Of a stretch of 64,000 nt of DNA, positions 1 through 10,444 are shown one piece after another (the first letter of the stretch is position 1; each line of letters starts with the position of its first letter). Location of the stretch: positions 62,001-126,000 of the forward strand of contig NZ_VTDM01000001.1 of assembly GCF_015627105.1 (NCBI RefSeq). Reading direction: 5' to 3'. The notes under the pieces were generated by a model. The model saw only the letters and a program-made list of their open reading frames with translations, had not been told where the DNA came from and did no database searches. The stretch is from Acinetobacter baretiae (GTDB lineage Bacteria; Pseudomonadota; Gammaproteobacteria; Pseudomonadales; Moraxellaceae). The position numbers were made by a program, and so were the translations under genes.

Positions 1-134
1 TGCGACTCATGCGGGTGGTGTAAATGGCCATCATGTAAATAATCCACATGATCTTCATGTTTGATCGCTGTATGTCCACAGCCTTCGCCATGTTGATGTT
101 CGTGGTTTGTGTGATGCTTATGATTACAAGTCAT
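1..134 (-). CDS. Small histidine-rich (metal-binding) protein, C-terminus cut by window edge
   Basis: An open frame starts at an ATG at 134 and runs leftward off the window, so only about 44 residues are visible. They begin MTCNHKHHTNHEHQHGEGCG and are packed with His plus two Cys; further on the frame reads DHVDYLHDGHLHHPH. An AGAGGG ribosome site lies just upstream. No membrane segment or signal peptide is visible. Small proteins with this DHVDYLHDGHLHH signature occur widely in proteobacteria and are sometimes labelled zinc transporter permease, without obvious justification. The gene follows ureG by 83 bp in the same direction, so I infer it is co-transcribed and may bind or buffer nickel or zinc for urease. 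The function is not established from sequence. Confidence 0.7.
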   Translation of the reverse strand, partial: MTCNHKHHTNHEHQHGEGCGHTAIKHEDHVDYLHDGHLHHPHES

Positions 135-217
135 GCAATTACCCTCTTTTTGATTTCATACAAATCACATAAAGTAGTGATGTATTTAATGCCAGCTACA
201 ACTATACCACCGCAATC

Positions 218-832
218 TTATGATGTAAAAAGCCCCTGCTTTTCTATGAACTCAATCACTTGTTCTACACCATCTTGTGTTTTCATGTTTGAAAAAATGA
301 AAGGTTTATCACCACGCATACGTTTTGCATCTTGTGCCATAATCTCTAAATTTGCCCCAACCATAGGAGCTAAATCTGTTTTGTTAATAATTAATAAATC
401 TGATTTAGTAATGCCAGGCCCACCTTTACGTGGAATTTTTTCACCACCCGACACATCAATCACATATAGCGTTAGATCAGATAGTTCAGGACTAAACGTT
501 GCCGCTAAATTATCTCCACCACTTTCAATAATAATCAGCTCTAACCCATCAAATTTTTCACATAAATCATCTATAGCCGCCAAGTTAATTGAAGCATCTT
601 CACGAATTGCAGTGTGTGGACAACCACCTGTTTCGACTCCCACAATTCGCTCTGGGTCCATGGCTTGATGACGTGTAAGAAAATTTGAATCCTCTTTGGT
701 ATAAATGTCATTGGTGACGACTGCCATATTGTATTTTTCTCTTAAAATACGACATAAATTTAACGTTAATGCAGTTTTCCCTGAACCAACAGGGCCGCCA
801 ATACCTACACGCAATGGGCTACGTTGTGTCAT
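218..832 (-). CDS. ureG: Urease accessory GTPase UreG
   Basis: SIMIBI-class GTPase that drives nickel delivery to apo-urease in the UreD-UreF-UreG complex, taking nickel from UreE, in the cytoplasm. The 204-residue length is normal for the family. Visible motifs are the P-loop GPVGSGKT (residues 13-20), the metal-binding CPH (71-73) that coordinates Ni/Zn at the dimer interface, the ESGGDNL switch region (103-109) and the guanine-specificity NKTD (150-153). A strong AAGGA site precedes the ATG. It is the last recognisable urease gene in the operon, 15 bp after ureF. Nothing is unusual. Confidence 0.97.
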   Translation of the reverse strand: MTQRSPLRVGIGGPVGSGKTALTLNLCRILREKYNMAVVTNDIYTKEDSNFLTRHQAMDPERIVGVETGGCPHTAIREDASINLAAIDDLCEKFDGLELIIIESGGDNLAATFSPELSDLTLYVIDVSGGEKIPRKGGPGITKSDLLIINKTDLAPMVGANLEIMAQDAKRMRGDKPFIFSNMKTQDGVEQVIEFIEKQGLFTS

Positions 833-847
833 GTGTTTTTCCTTATT

Positions 848-1510
848 TTAAGATCTAAAAAGTCGTGAATATTGTGTTTCATGTTGCATGCTTAGCATAG
901 CGTATTGGGGTAATGCACTCGATAAACATTCATCAGGCAAAGCCATTGCTTGTTGTACAACCAATGGTACATGCGCATGTAAATGCCATAAAATACGTTG
1001 ACCACTCATCTGACCTAAAGGCACGGTTTTAACTGCAGCAAGCACCTGATTTTCGAGTACAGTAAACGTATATGCCGTTAGCACTTCATGTACACCAAGC
1101 CCCAACTCACCACACAAATGTGCATATACAGGCACAAAACCCAATTGCTTCTTTACTTGAACTGGTTTTTTTAATACATCTCTAATCCATGCATTCAATG
1201 AAAATGCAAGTTGTTGCGATTCTGCCAATAATTCTTTACTTTCACGGCTTGCTCGATACATATTGGCCCAAGATAAAAACTCAGTTTCATTTTGATACGA
1301 AAGAAGTAGCCGCTTTAAAATAGGTAATTCAAAGCGTGCTAAGAGCATATATAGCACATCATCAAAATAGTGAATTGCTGATGCTTCATCATGCACAGTT
1401 CCACAATGAATGGCTGTTTCTACACCTTGTGAATAACAATACGCACCCACAGGTAAAGCTGTAGATGACAAACTGAGAAGCTGAAGTAATTGGGCTGAAT
1501 TAATGTCCAT
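848..1510 (-). CDS. ureF: Urease accessory protein UreF
   Basis: All-helical urease chaperone of 220 residues that bridges UreD and UreG and is thought to gate GTPase-coupled nickel insertion. The N-terminal pattern ([20 protein letters not shown], then a GVETAI stretch) is the UreF signature. The helical body and a C-terminal tail rich in polar residues are as expected. Its ATG lies inside the last codons of ureE: the two genes overlap by 11 bp, with the ureF start read out of the His-rich tail of ureE. This implies translational coupling. The family assignment is sound from sequence and context. Confidence 0.95.
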   Translation of the reverse strand: MDINSAQLLQLLSLSSTALPVGAYCYSQGVETAIHCGTVHDEASAIHYFDDVLYMLLARFELPILKRLLLSYQNETEFLSWANMYRASRESKELLAESQQLAFSLNAWIRDVLKKPVQVKKQLGFVPVYAHLCGELGLGVHEVLTAYTFTVLENQVLAAVKTVPLGQMSGQRILWHLHAHVPLVVQQAMALPDECLSSALPQYAMLSMQHETQYSRLFRS

Positions 1511-1982
1511 GATGGTGTAAAGATTTAATTGGGCTCAAGCGATGCTCATGAGCATGTTGAGCATATGCACCACTTTCAGGTTCAAAAGGATGCTCAACCT
1601 GTATCACTGTTAGGCCTAAACCTTCAACCATTTCTGCCAGTACATGATCTGGCTCAAAATATAAAGCAGAAGGTGTTAACATGAGTGGAACATGACGATT
1701 TCCCAAATGATACGCGGCTTTGAGTAAATCAAAATCTGATTGTGCTGTGACTTGCATCAGCGTTTCTGCTTTGGCATCAATGCGTAAAATATCACCATCT
1801 TTTGTGGCAATATATGCGCCACTGCGAAGAATTCCTGTTCTTGGCAAATCTGCACCAATATCAGTCATGTCCTTCATTTGTGCACGAAATCTAGATTTTT
1901 GTCGTGTATCAAAACATAACTCTAAAGTGTCAAATGTATCTGATGATGAAATTTCATCTAAACGTTGTGTATAAATTTTCAT
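1500..1982 (-). CDS. ureE: Urease accessory nickel metallochaperone UreE
   Basis: Dimeric nickel carrier (160 residues) that hands Ni(II) to UreG. An N-terminal peptide-binding domain (about residues 1-70) is followed by the metal-binding domain, including the conserved GNRHVPL patch near residue 93 where the metal-site histidine sits. It ends in a His-rich tail (HAHEHRL...KSLHHHGH) of the kind known in several UreE proteins to bind extra nickel. The tail coding sequence overlaps the start of ureF. The Shine-Dalgarno sequence before the ATG at 1982 is weak. A 51-bp gap separates it from ureC upstream. Confidence 0.95.
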   Translation of the reverse strand: MKIYTQRLDEISSSDTFDTLELCFDTRQKSRFRAQMKDMTDIGADLPRTGILRSGAYIATKDGDILRIDAKAETLMQVTAQSDFDLLKAAYHLGNRHVPLMLTPSALYFEPDHVLAEMVEGLGLTVIQVEHPFEPESGAYAQHAHEHRLSPIKSLHHHGH

Positions 1983-2033
1983 AAAACAATCTATCTTGAG
2001 TCAAATATCTGCCGAATATTAGGCTATAGTGCA

Positions 2034-3734
2034 TTAAAATAAAAAGTATCGTTGTGCCATAGGTAATGTCGTTGCTGGCTCACATGTCAGTAACTCACCA
2101 TCTGCACGAACTTCATAGGTTTCTGGGTGAACATCCATTACAGGACAATATGTATTATGTTTCATGTCTTTTTTAGTAATGTTACGCGTGTTGTAACATG
2201 GACTAATTTGTTTTTTTAACCCCAATTGCGCTGCAATTCCTGCGTCAATAGCCACTTTGGGTAAGAATGTCAGACAAGTTTGTTGAGCGCCTCGTGCCGA
2301 TGCACCAAACATAGGGCGATAATGCACAGGCTGTGGTGTTGGAATAGATGCATTAATATCTCCCATTGGCGCTGCTGCGATCATTCCACCTTTAATGATC
2401 ATTGCTGGTTTTACACCAAAAAAAGCAGGTTTCCATAGCACCAAGTCGGCCAATTTCCCTTCTTCAACTGATCCAACTTCATGGCTTAATCCATGTGTAA
2501 TGGCAGGATTAATAGTATATTTTGCGATATAACGTTTTACCCGTTGGTTGTCACATTGGTAACGATCGCCTTCGAGTGAACCACGTTGGAGTTTCATTTT
2601 ATGTGCTGTTTGCCATGTACGAATAATTACTTCGCCCACTCGCCCCATGGCTTGCGAATCAGATGACATCATCGCAATTGCGCCTAAATCTTGTAAAATA
2701 TCTTCAGCAGCAATGGTTTCTCTACGAATTCGACTTTCAGCAAAAGCAACATCTTCAGCAATAGCAGGATCTAAATGATGGCAGACCATGAGCATGTCTA
2801 AATGTTCATCAATCGTATTGACGGTATATGGTCGGGTTGGATTTGTAGATGATGGCAAAACGTGACTTTGACCAATTGCTTTTAAAATATCTGGTGCATG
2901 TCCACCACCAGCCCCTTCAGTATGATAGGTATGAATAGTTCGGTCTTTGAACGCAGCCAAGGTTTCCTCTAAAAAACCACCTTCATTTAATGTGTCTGTA
3001 TGTATAGCTACTTGCACGTCAAATTCATCAGCAACACTCAAGCAGTTATCAATCGCCGCAGGGGTTGAACCCCAGTCTTCGTGGAGTTTTAATCCAACAA
3101 CGCCTGCTTTAATTTGCTCTCGAATAGGCTCTGGCAAACTCAAATTCCCTTTGCCTAATAAACCAATATTCATAGGCATATCATCAATTGCTTGTAACAT
3201 ACGATGAATATGCCATGGCCCCGGTGTTACTGTAGTGGCAGATGTTCCTGCCGCAGGCCCTGTTCCCCCACCAATCATGGTCGTTACACCCGACATGAGT
3301 GCAGTTTCCACTTGCTGTGGGCAAATCCAATGAATATGTGTATCTACACCACCTGCAGTTAAAATTTGACCTTCACCTGCAATAACCTCAGTTGCCGCGC
3401 CTAAAGGAATCGTAATTCCTGGTTGAATATCTGGATTTCCTGCTTTACCGATTTTCCAAATTCGACCATTTTTAAGCCCTACATCTGCTTTAACAATCCC
3501 CCACCAATCCACAATTAACGCATTCGTAATCACGGTATCTGCCACTTCGGCACTTAACTGTTGTGATTGCCCCATGCCATCACGAATCACTTTACCGCCA
3601 CCAAATTTTACTTCTTCACCATACGTAGTGAGATCTTTTTCAACCTCAACAAAAAGTTCAGTGTCGGCAAGACGTACTTTATCGCCAAGTGTAGGGCCAA
3701 ACATTTCTGTATAGGCTTTGCGTGACATTTTCAT
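2034..3734 (-). CDS. ureC: Urease alpha subunit UreC
   Basis: Catalytic subunit of nickel urease, hydrolysing urea to ammonia and carbamate; 566 residues, the usual length. The complete active site can be read off: H133 and H135 (DTHIH), carbamylated K216 (GLKLHEDWG), H245 (AIHTD), H271, the mobile-flap C318/H319 (VCHH) and D359 (SSDSQAMG). Numbering runs one behind the Klebsiella enzyme. The start at 3734 is supported by an AGGAT site 7 bp upstream; a second in-frame ATG two codons in is less well placed. It lies 15 bp after ureB in the structural ureABC block. All metal ligands are intact, so the enzyme should be functional if nickel is supplied. Confidence 0.98.
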   Translation of the reverse strand: MKMSRKAYTEMFGPTLGDKVRLADTELFVEVEKDLTTYGEEVKFGGGKVIRDGMGQSQQLSAEVADTVITNALIVDWWGIVKADVGLKNGRIWKIGKAGNPDIQPGITIPLGAATEVIAGEGQILTAGGVDTHIHWICPQQVETALMSGVTTMIGGGTGPAAGTSATTVTPGPWHIHRMLQAIDDMPMNIGLLGKGNLSLPEPIREQIKAGVVGLKLHEDWGSTPAAIDNCLSVADEFDVQVAIHTDTLNEGGFLEETLAAFKDRTIHTYHTEGAGGGHAPDILKAIGQSHVLPSSTNPTRPYTVNTIDEHLDMLMVCHHLDPAIAEDVAFAESRIRRETIAAEDILQDLGAIAMMSSDSQAMGRVGEVIIRTWQTAHKMKLQRGSLEGDRYQCDNQRVKRYIAKYTINPAITHGLSHEVGSVEEGKLADLVLWKPAFFGVKPAMIIKGGMIAAAPMGDINASIPTPQPVHYRPMFGASARGAQQTCLTFLPKVAIDAGIAAQLGLKKQISPCYNTRNITKKDMKHNTYCPVMDVHPETYEVRADGELLTCEPATTLPMAQRYFLF

Positions 3735-3749
3735 TTTTTTATCCTATGT

Positions 3750-4058
3750 TTAATCTAATGGCCCCATCACACGACCTGCAAAGCCGTATACCACTCGTTT
3801 TCCTGCCAATGCGACTAATTCGATGTCACGAGTTTGCCCCGGCTCAAATCGTATTGCTGTACCTGCTGCAATATTTAATCGATAGCCTCGAGCTTGTACA
3901 CGATCAAAATTTAAAGCGTCATTGGCTTCTGCAAAATGAAAATGTGAACCCACTTGAATGGGACGATCGCCCGTATTAGATACACTAAGCTTCATTTTTT
4001 GACGCCCAACATTTAGCTCAATATCATTGTCTGAACAAATAATTTCACCAGGTATCAT
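3750..4058 (-). CDS. ureB: Urease beta subunit UreB
   Basis: Small structural subunit of urease, 102 residues. It opens with MIPGEII and contains the conserved [15 protein letters not shown] core (residues 27-41) followed by the [15 protein letters not shown] block, both UreB hallmarks. Unlike Helicobacter-type ureases, UreA and UreB are separate genes here. AAGGAT precedes the ATG, with a 9-bp gap from ureA. No anomalies. Confidence 0.97.
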   Translation of the reverse strand: MIPGEIICSDNDIELNVGRQKMKLSVSNTGDRPIQVGSHFHFAEANDALNFDRVQARGYRLNIAAGTAIRFEPGQTRDIELVALAGKRVVYGFAGRVMGPLD

Positions 4059-4067
4059 AATTTATCC

Positions 4068-4370
4068 TTATACAATGGGCTGATGTACAGTGACCAATTT
4101 AGAGCCATCTGGAAAAGTTGCTTCAACTTGCACCTCAAGAATCATTTCTGGTATGCCATCCATTACATCTTCTCTTGTGAGTAATGTCGTGCCAAAATGC
4201 ATTAGCTCAGCAACAGTCATGCCATCACGTGCACCCTCTAAAAGTGCAGCCGAAATATATGCAATAGATTCAGGATAATTCAGCTTTAACCCTCTTGCTT
4301 TTCTACGCTCAGCCACTAGGCCTGCGGTAAAAATAAGTAGTTTGTCTTTTTCCGTTGGGTTCAACTCCAT
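4068..4370 (-). CDS. ureA: Urease gamma subunit UreA
   Basis: Smallest structural subunit of the (UreABC)3 urease trimer, 100 residues. It begins [14 protein letters not shown] and shows [20 protein letters not shown] and the [15 protein letters not shown] block typical of the family. A strong AAAGGAA site lies before the ATG at 4370. It is separated from ureD by 88 bp, a stretch with no clear terminator, so transcription probably continues from the ureD promoter. Confidence 0.97.
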   Translation of the reverse strand: MELNPTEKDKLLIFTAGLVAERRKARGLKLNYPESIAYISAALLEGARDGMTVAELMHFGTTLLTREDVMDGIPEMILEVQVEATFPDGSKLVTVHQPIV

Positions 4371-4458
4371 GATCTTTCCTTTGATTTGAAATAGGGATCC
4401 AATCTGATTAAATTACAACAGCATCATGCATACTCAGTATTGTTTTACACCTTTTTTT

Positions 4459-5322
4459 CTAGGTTTTCCATATTCTTGGGTAAGCTTCTTCGAGTGCAAA
4501 CCAATATTGACGCAATCTAGCACGTATAGCAGCAAATGCATCATGACACACTCGCACATCATTGCCTAAAAAACGCGCACTAACAACATCATTGAGTAAG
4601 GTAATTGTTACAGGCACATGCATACGCATCATTAATTCACGAATCAACTCAATGTGTTGATCTAACTGAACACTTGAACGATATTGTTTAGGTGGGGTCG
4701 CCCAAAAACTCCCCATCACTGCATGACCATTCATTCCTAAATAAGAACTTAAAAATCGATCACTACCTTGAAAATAAAGTGTATCGGCAACCAATAAATG
4801 TTGCTCTCTTTGTAGTTTAAATTGACTGTTATATTGTCCTGATACAAAGTTTTCTTGTCGAGCTTGGCGACCAATCACAAGCATATCCCAGCCAATAAAA
4901 CTTGCATGCTCTGACAAACAAATCGTCGTTGTAGTTTTGGCCATAGCACCATCGAACAACATGGTTTCTTGTGGTAGCCATTCAAATATAGCGTCATCAT
5001 TCACTTCAATTTGAATATGTTGATCAGCCATTTTCCCATTGGTTTTATACCATTTACCTGCACCAGGAGTGGTCACTACAGCATGTGAATGTTGCTTAGC
5101 ACACATAGAAAACGTGAGATGATCACCCCCTGCAATACCTGCTGGAGGGTGAACAATAATCGCATGGCACACACCTGTTTTTTCAGGCCATAACATTTTT
5201 TGCACCCGAACAGGGCCAAAATGCTTTCTATGAGACATAATGGTGCGATCACTCACTGATTCAAAACCTAGTTCTAAGCGTGCGTGCCACTGTTTCTCTT
5301 GTTGTGTTTCTAAACCATTCAT
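4459..5322 (-). CDS. ureD: Urease accessory protein UreD (UreH)
   Basis: Scaffold protein that recruits UreF and UreG to apo-urease and provides a nickel tunnel. About 287 residues from the ATG at 5322. Typical UreD features are the [12 protein letters not shown] segment, then [10 protein letters not shown] and the [13 protein letters not shown] block. The frame stays open upstream to a TTG at 5373, but a promoter-like TTGGCT-16-TATACT sits at 5357-5384 inside that extension. The ATG at 5322 (MNGLETQQ) is therefore the better start. It is the first gene of the operon ureD-A-B-C-E-F-G. Confidence 0.93.
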   Translation of the reverse strand: MNGLETQQEKQWHARLELGFESVSDRTIMSHRKHFGPVRVQKMLWPEKTGVCHAIIVHPPAGIAGGDHLTFSMCAKQHSHAVVTTPGAGKWYKTNGKMADQHIQIEVNDDAIFEWLPQETMLFDGAMAKTTTTICLSEHASFIGWDMLVIGRQARQENFVSGQYNSQFKLQREQHLLVADTLYFQGSDRFLSSYLGMNGHAVMGSFWATPPKQYRSSVQLDQHIELIRELMMRMHVPVTITLLNDVVSARFLGNDVRVCHDAFAAIRARLRQYWFALEEAYPRIWKT

Positions 5323-5356
5323 GCTGTCTTTTAAAATGTGGCAATCAATATTTTTC

Positions 5357-5384
5357 AGTATAAAGCATGCCAAAATTAAGCCAA
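5357..5384 (-). promoter_or_regulatory. Putative sigma70 promoter of the urease operon
   Basis: Reading leftward, TTGGCT (5379-5384) and TATACT (5357-5362) are separated by 16 bp. This places the transcription start near 5350, about 28 nt before the chosen ureD ATG. It lies just downstream of the dps terminator, as expected for an independent operon. Prediction from consensus only. Confidence 0.5.
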
Positions 5385-5431
5385 GTTATTTCACTTATAG
5401 TTATTTTTTAACCACTTAGCGTATTTAACAT

Positions 5432-5468
5432 AAAAAAGCCAACGATATTTACACACCGTTGGCTTATT
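5432..5468 (-). terminator. Rho-independent terminator of dps
   Basis: Nine-bp perfect stem AAGCCAACG / CGTTGGCTT (5436-5444 and 5457-5465) with a 12-nt loop. It is followed on the minus strand by a T-run, 15 bp beyond the dps stop codon. Confidence 0.85.
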
Positions 5469-5482
5469 TTCAATCTACAGAA

Positions 5483-5986
5483 TTAATGCTGTTTATCAAT
5501 GTTCGCTTCTAAGAACCATAAAAATTGGTCTAAGTCTTCAAGCGCACCTTGAATAATATCTCCTGAAATTGGATCTTTAATTTCATCGATAATTGAACGC
5601 AAATGGTTTGCAACCACAGCATAGCGATCGGCAAGCTCTACAAGGTGGTCTTGCACATCGTAAATATCACTTGGGTATTCTTTAAGCTGTGAATTTGCTG
5701 AAACACCTTGTACACTGCCTAATGCCGTACCACCAATTTGCACAGAGCGTTCTGCAACATTATCTAAATGAGTGATAATGGTTGTACGGAATGTATCTAA
5801 CATTTCGTGTACAGCAATAAAGTTGCTACCACGCATATTCCAATGCGCTTGCTTAGTAATTAACGATAAATCAATCAGGTTTGCAAGAACCTGACCTAAA
5901 ATTTTCAGTGTAGGTTCTTTTATTTTTTCATCGAGATTGTTACGTGTGTAAACACGGCTGATTTGTTTAGGTTTAGTCGTTTTCAT
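5483..5986 (-). CDS. dps: Dps-family ferritin-like DNA-protection protein
   Basis: Mini-ferritin of 167 residues that oxidises and stores iron with peroxide and protects or compacts DNA in stress. The Dps inter-subunit ferroxidase ligands are all present: H48, H60, D64 and E79 (KQAHWNMRG, AVHEMLD, LDNVAER), the same spacing as E. coli Dps with an offset of three. The Lys/Arg-bearing N-terminus (MKTTKPKQISRVYTR) resembles the DNA-binding tail of E. coli Dps. It is monocistronic with its own terminator. The long AT-rich upstream region probably carries its promoter; I could not define an OxyR or Fur site. Confidence 0.93.
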   Translation of the reverse strand: MKTTKPKQISRVYTRNNLDEKIKEPTLKILGQVLANLIDLSLITKQAHWNMRGSNFIAVHEMLDTFRTTIITHLDNVAERSVQIGGTALGSVQGVSANSQLKEYPSDIYDVQDHLVELADRYAVVANHLRSIIDEIKDPISGDIIQGALEDLDQFLWFLEANIDKQH

Positions 5987-6378
5987 CCTGTCCTCACTTT
6001 CAAATAATAATAACTTTGATAAAATTTCTTCGTCTTTCTATGATTAAATCATACGCTCTATAGCCGATAAAATCGACCATATCAGCAAGTTTGAAACATT
6101 GTTATTACAAATAAGTTTAAACTATTTTAAAAATAACAAAAGAGAATAAAAATGATTATTAATTAAGATCATAAATAAAACAGACTATATATTTCATGAT
6201 GATTTCTTTGCAAAAAACACACTCAGAAATCATCGTTTAACGGTACATTTTAAATTTAAAACGCAAAATTTTAAGTGTTTAAACGATTGAACCTCAAACC
6301 TATTCAAAATATGAAATCATTCACTTTCATTCAAACTTATTTGGGTTAAAATGCATCAATGTACCGTTATAACATCTT
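5987..6378. other. Intergenic region dps-sthA with an 11-bp inverted repeat
   Basis: AT-rich stretch of 392 bp with no plausible gene. TAACGGTACAT (6238-6248) recurs inverted as ATGTACCGTTA (6359-6369), 110 bp apart, the second copy lying 10 bp beyond the sthA stop codon. The region should contain the dps promoter and the 3' end of sthA. I see no U-tailed terminator for sthA. Confidence 0.5.
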
Positions 6379-7794
6379 TTAAAACAATCGATTTAAACCA
6401 TTGAGTGCAGCCACACGATAAGCTTCAGCCATTGTTGGGTAGTTAAAGGTTGCTTCCACAAAATACCTTAAAGAATTATTTTGACTTTGCATAATCGCCT
6501 GTCCGATATGAATAATTTCAGAAGCATTATTGCCAAAACAATGAATTCCCAAAATTTCTAAAGTATCACGATGAAATAACAGTTTTAACTCACCCTCGGT
6601 ATCTCCTGTAATTTGAGCACGCGCTAGGTGTCTAAAAGAAGATTGTCCGACTTCATAAGGAATTTTTTCTTCGGTTAACTGCTGTTCTGTTTTACCAAAA
6701 CACGATATTTCAGGAATTGTATAAATGCCTGTTGGTATATCAGTTACAGGTTTAACATTTTCTTCACCGCTCATATTTGATCCTGCACAGCGCCCTTGAT
6801 CATAGGCTGCAGATGCCAAAGACGGCCAACCCACAACATCACCTGCAGCATAAATATGTGGTAATTCTGTTTGGTAGCGTTCATTCACCATCATTTGACC
6901 GCGACTATTTGGAGTTAGGCCAATGTTTTCTAAACCCAAACCATCCGTATTTCCTGATCGTCCGTTACACCATAAAATTGCATCTGCTTTAATTTTTTTA
7001 CCACTTTTAAGATGAAGTACAACGTGGTCATCATGGGTATCCAAACTGTCTATTTGCTCATGATGTCGAATCAAAACACCTTGCTCTCTGAGGTGATAAG
7101 ATAATGCATCTGAAATTTCAGCATCTAGATAACTTAACAATTTGGTTTGCGTGTTAATTAAATCAACTTTGTGATTTAAACCAATAAAAATAGAGGCGTA
7201 TTCACACCCAATGACACCTGCACCATAAATAATAATTTTTCGTATACTATAATCTAAGTTCAAAATCGTGTCTGAATCAAATACGCGCGGATGACTAAAA
7301 TCTAGGTTTTGAGGACGATATGGACGACTTCCTGTGGCAATCACCATCTCATCAAATTGAATGTATCTTTTAATACCTTCTGGCGTAAATACCTCGATAT
7401 GATGCTGATCTGAAATATATGCTCGCCCACAAAATACATCTATATGATTTCGATCATAAAAACGAGTGTGTGTGGCAACCTGTGTTTGAATTACACGATG
7501 TGCATGGGTAAGCACCTGATTCATTGTAAACTTCTTCCACTCGCCCACCTTTTGTAACAAAGGGTCACGTTGGCAACGAATAATACTAGAGACCGTTTGG
7601 CGTAATGCTTTACTCGGAATCGTACCAACATGCGTGCAGTTTCCACCCAATTGTTCTCGTAAGTCGACTACAGCAACCGTTTTACCCGATTTGCTTAACT
7701 TCATTGCAGCACCTTCACCTGCTGGCCCTGCACCTAGTACAATTGCATCATATTTGCTAAAGTTACCCGCTATTATGTCTTTTTTTCGAGACAT
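6379..7794 (-). CDS. sthA: Soluble pyridine nucleotide transhydrogenase SthA
   Basis: Cytoplasmic flavoprotein (471 residues) that transfers hydride between NADPH and NAD+. It has the disulfide-oxidoreductase fold: an N-terminal FAD Rossmann motif GAGPAGEG (residues 21-28), an NAD(P) motif [11 protein letters not shown] near 190-200, the C-terminal FAD contact [13 protein letters not shown] and a dimerisation domain. The redox-disulfide position reads CTHVGT: C53 is kept, but the second cysteine is T58. This is diagnostic of SthA (E. coli has CTHWGT) and excludes lipoamide dehydrogenase or glutathione reductase. It appears monocistronic. Confidence 0.95.
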   Translation of the reverse strand: MSRKKDIIAGNFSKYDAIVLGAGPAGEGAAMKLSKSGKTVAVVDLREQLGGNCTHVGTIPSKALRQTVSSIIRCQRDPLLQKVGEWKKFTMNQVLTHAHRVIQTQVATHTRFYDRNHIDVFCGRAYISDQHHIEVFTPEGIKRYIQFDEMVIATGSRPYRPQNLDFSHPRVFDSDTILNLDYSIRKIIIYGAGVIGCEYASIFIGLNHKVDLINTQTKLLSYLDAEISDALSYHLREQGVLIRHHEQIDSLDTHDDHVVLHLKSGKKIKADAILWCNGRSGNTDGLGLENIGLTPNSRGQMMVNERYQTELPHIYAAGDVVGWPSLASAAYDQGRCAGSNMSGEENVKPVTDIPTGIYTIPEISCFGKTEQQLTEEKIPYEVGQSSFRHLARAQITGDTEGELKLLFHRDTLEILGIHCFGNNASEIIHIGQAIMQSQNNSLRYFVEATFNYPTMAEAYRVAALNGLNRLF

Positions 7795-8028
7795 ATCACA
7801 TACTCCTTATGCTTGAGGTTGTTATTTTTCTTTTCAAACTATGACATGAATATTTTAAAAAATACAGTGTAAAAACCGAGCTTCAAGGTAAATCACTCCA
7901 CGTGCTGTTGTAAATCATCGTCATGTATTTGCAACAATATGTTTTTCACCCCTAAACATGTTATTTTTGGTTATACTATTCGTGTAGAACATCGCTTTTT
8001 AAATTGTCAAAACAGTGGAAAGTTGCCC

Positions 8029-9042
8029 ATGACAAAGTATCAAAAACCAGAACAAGGCGTAAAACTGCGTGGTGCAGAAAAAGTAGCCAGAATTCCAGTC
8101 AAAGTGATTCCTACCGTTGACGTGCTACGTAAGCCCGACTGGATTCGAGTGAAAATGACTGCACCAGAAGAAGTGCAAAGAATCAAGACCACCTTACGTG
8201 CCCAAAAGCTACACACTGTTTGTGAAGAAGCCGCTTGCCCTAACCTGACCGAATGCTTTGGTGGTGGTACAGCAACATTCATGATTATGGGTGATATTTG
8301 TACACGGCGCTGCCCATTTTGTGATGTCGCACATGGTCGACCAAATGCATTAGATGCAGATGAACCACTTCATATGGCTGAAACCATTGCAAATTTAAAG
8401 CTAAAATATGCAGTGATTACCTCCGTTGACCGAGATGATTTACTCGATGGTGGTGCACAACATTTTGTTGATTGTATTAAAAAATCAAGAGAACTCAGCC
8501 CAAATACGCTGTTAGAAATTTTAGTGCCTGATTTTCGTGGCCGCATGGATACTGCACTAAGAATTATGACGGAATGTCCACCCGATGTATTCAACCATAA
8601 TATTGAAACCGTCCCACGACTTTATAAAGCCATGCGTCCGGGTTCTGATTATCAACATTCGTTGACATTACTCAAAACATTTAAAGATTATTGTCCCGAA
8701 ATACCGACAAAATGTGGGCTGATGGTGGGTATAGGTGAAACTGAAGAAGAAGTATTAGCCTTACTCGATGATCTACACGCACATGGGGTCGATTATGTCA
8801 CCATAGGACAATATTTACAGCCCTCGAAAGAACATGCTGCATTAGACCGCTTTGTCACGCCAGAGGAGTTTGAACGTTATGCAGAGCATGGCCGAAAGCT
8901 AGGGTTTAGAAATATTTGGTCTGCACCGATGGTACGTTCAAGTTATTTTGCAGATCGTCAATACTATGGCGAACCTGTACCACAAGTACGCCGCAAAACA
9001 CCACCTGCACGTAAAATTACCGTACAAGCTGTAGAAGCATAA
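8029..9042 (+). CDS. lipA: Lipoyl synthase LipA
   Basis: Radical-SAM enzyme that inserts two sulfurs into octanoyl groups on lipoyl domains such as that of SucB in this window. From the ATG at 8029 it is 337 residues. It shows both [4Fe-4S] sites: the auxiliary cluster C65/C70/C76 ([12 protein letters not shown]) and the radical-SAM CxxxCxxC C91/C95/C98 (CTRRCPFC). The C-terminal RSSYFAD provides the serine that ligates the auxiliary cluster. The frame stays open upstream to 7939, but the extension is not LipA-like and the [15 protein letters not shown] start is. A weak GTGGAA precedes it. Confidence 0.96.
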   Translation: MTKYQKPEQGVKLRGAEKVARIPVKVIPTVDVLRKPDWIRVKMTAPEEVQRIKTTLRAQKLHTVCEEAACPNLTECFGGGTATFMIMGDICTRRCPFCDVAHGRPNALDADEPLHMAETIANLKLKYAVITSVDRDDLLDGGAQHFVDCIKKSRELSPNTLLEILVPDFRGRMDTALRIMTECPPDVFNHNIETVPRLYKAMRPGSDYQHSLTLLKTFKDYCPEIPTKCGLMVGIGETEEEVLALLDDLHAHGVDYVTIGQYLQPSKEHAALDRFVTPEEFERYAEHGRKLGFRNIWSAPMVRSSYFADRQYYGEPVPQVRRKTPPARKITVQAVEA

Positions 9043-9050
9043 CTGTTTAA

Positions 9051-9097
9051 TAAAAAACCGAATAAAAAGCAGAATCTGCTTTTTATTCGGCATGTTT
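9051..9097 (-). terminator. Terminator between lipA and the alcohol dehydrogenase
   Basis: Perfect 16-bp inverted repeat (9058-9073 and 9075-9090). On the minus strand a TTTTTT tract follows the stem, so it best serves the leftward alcohol dehydrogenase. Lying in the convergent gap, it may also stop lipA transcripts. Confidence 0.85.
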
Positions 9098-9103
9098 ATC
9101 TCA

Positions 9104-10126
9104 TTAGAAATCTGCTTTTAAAACCACGCGATATCTTGCTTTTCCTTCTTTTAGATGTGCCAAAGCCTCATTGACTTTCGACATTGGAAACACTTCAATT
9201 TGTGGCGCAATATTTTTACGTGCTGCAAATTGCAACAACTGACGTAATGTCGCAGGAGAGCCCGTTAGCGAGCCACGAACTGCTTTCATACCTGCAATAA
9301 GTAATGGTGCTGGCACTTGTATTGGCTCCAAAGGAATACCTACAAGATGTATTGTGCCTTTAGGCGCAAGCGCATTAATATAGCTTGGCCAATCCAATGT
9401 AACATTTACTGTACTTAAAATAAGGTCAAATTTGCCTTGCTGAGCTTTTAATGCTTCTGCATCACGGCTATTGACAACATGATCGGCACCCATTGCTTTA
9501 AGCTCATCTGTCTTTTCAACACTTGATGAAAAAGCAGTGATTTCACAGCCCCACGCTTTAAGCAATTTAATAGCAATATGACCCAAACCACCAATACCAA
9601 TCACACCAACGTGATGTAAAGCAGTGACTTCATTTTGCAACATTGGTGTAAATACAGTGACACCACCACACAATAAAGGCCCTGCACTTTCAGGATCTAA
9701 ATCATCCGGTAAAGGGATTACCCACTGCCAATCTGCACGTACTTTATTGGCGAAACCACCCTCACGGCCAACGATAGTGGCTTTTTGCTGACCACATAAC
9801 ACTTGATCACCACCAACACATGGATCACATGCACCACAACTTTCCGCAGTCCAACCAATACCAACACGCTGTCCAAGCTTCAGCCCTTTTGCATCACTCC
9901 CTAAACGAACAACCTTACCAATCACTTCATGGCCTGCAACCACAGGATAAGATGAAACACCCCAATCATTATTAATAATAGATAAATCTGAATGACATAC
10001 ACCACAGTATTCGACCTCAATTTCAACCTGTGAATTTGCAAGTTCACCTGCATCGAAACTATAAGGAACCAGTGGCTCATGTGGTGCTTTAGCAGCATAC
10101 GCTTGAATAATATTTTGTTGCGACAT
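9104..10126 (-). CDS. Zinc-dependent NAD(P) alcohol dehydrogenase (CAD/YahK-like)
   Basis: Medium-chain dehydrogenase of 340 residues. Catalytic zinc ligands are in GVCHSD (near residue 40) and GHEVIG (near 60). The structural zinc cysteines are in [15 protein letters not shown]. The Rossmann motif is GIGGLGH (near 180). This resembles the cinnamyl-alcohol-dehydrogenase-like, broad-specificity aldehyde reductases (YahK/AdhC group), usually NADPH-linked. The physiological substrate cannot be told from sequence. The start at 10126 has AGGAG 9 bp upstream and is preferred to an in-frame start ten codons earlier. It stands alone and converges on lipA. Confidence 0.9.
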   Translation of the reverse strand: MSQQNIIQAYAAKAPHEPLVPYSFDAGELANSQVEIEVEYCGVCHSDLSIINNDWGVSSYPVVAGHEVIGKVVRLGSDAKGLKLGQRVGIGWTAESCGACDPCVGGDQVLCGQQKATIVGREGGFANKVRADWQWVIPLPDDLDPESAGPLLCGGVTVFTPMLQNEVTALHHVGVIGIGGLGHIAIKLLKAWGCEITAFSSSVEKTDELKAMGADHVVNSRDAEALKAQQGKFDLILSTVNVTLDWPSYINALAPKGTIHLVGIPLEPIQVPAPLLIAGMKAVRGSLTGSPATLRQLLQFAARKNIAPQIEVFPMSKVNEALAHLKEGKARYRVVLKADF

Positions 10127-10444
10127 TAATCGTGCTCCTAGATTCAAACAAAACATAGATAAAATATTTATTATTTCAGCTTCAGTATAATCAATATTTT
10201 AAAAAACATTTCACGCTATTACAAATTACATCATTTTTATTTATAGAAATTTTAAGGTTCATCTTATATAAACAACATGTTTAAAGTAACGTTTACCATG
10301 AAAATATTTACATTTTGTAACTGCTTCATGTTCTTTTTCTTTAAATTTGTATGGCTTAGAAAAATGTAATGTTATACCATTGCAATTCTTCCAAAGTCGC
10401 TCAGTGATCGCTGTTCGCAGTCTGTGTTAACGAGATTTTTAAAA

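Noticed and set aside
5323-5373. TTG-initiated extension of ureD
   Set aside because: It overlaps the predicted promoter, and the ATG at 5322 gives a normal UreD N-terminus.
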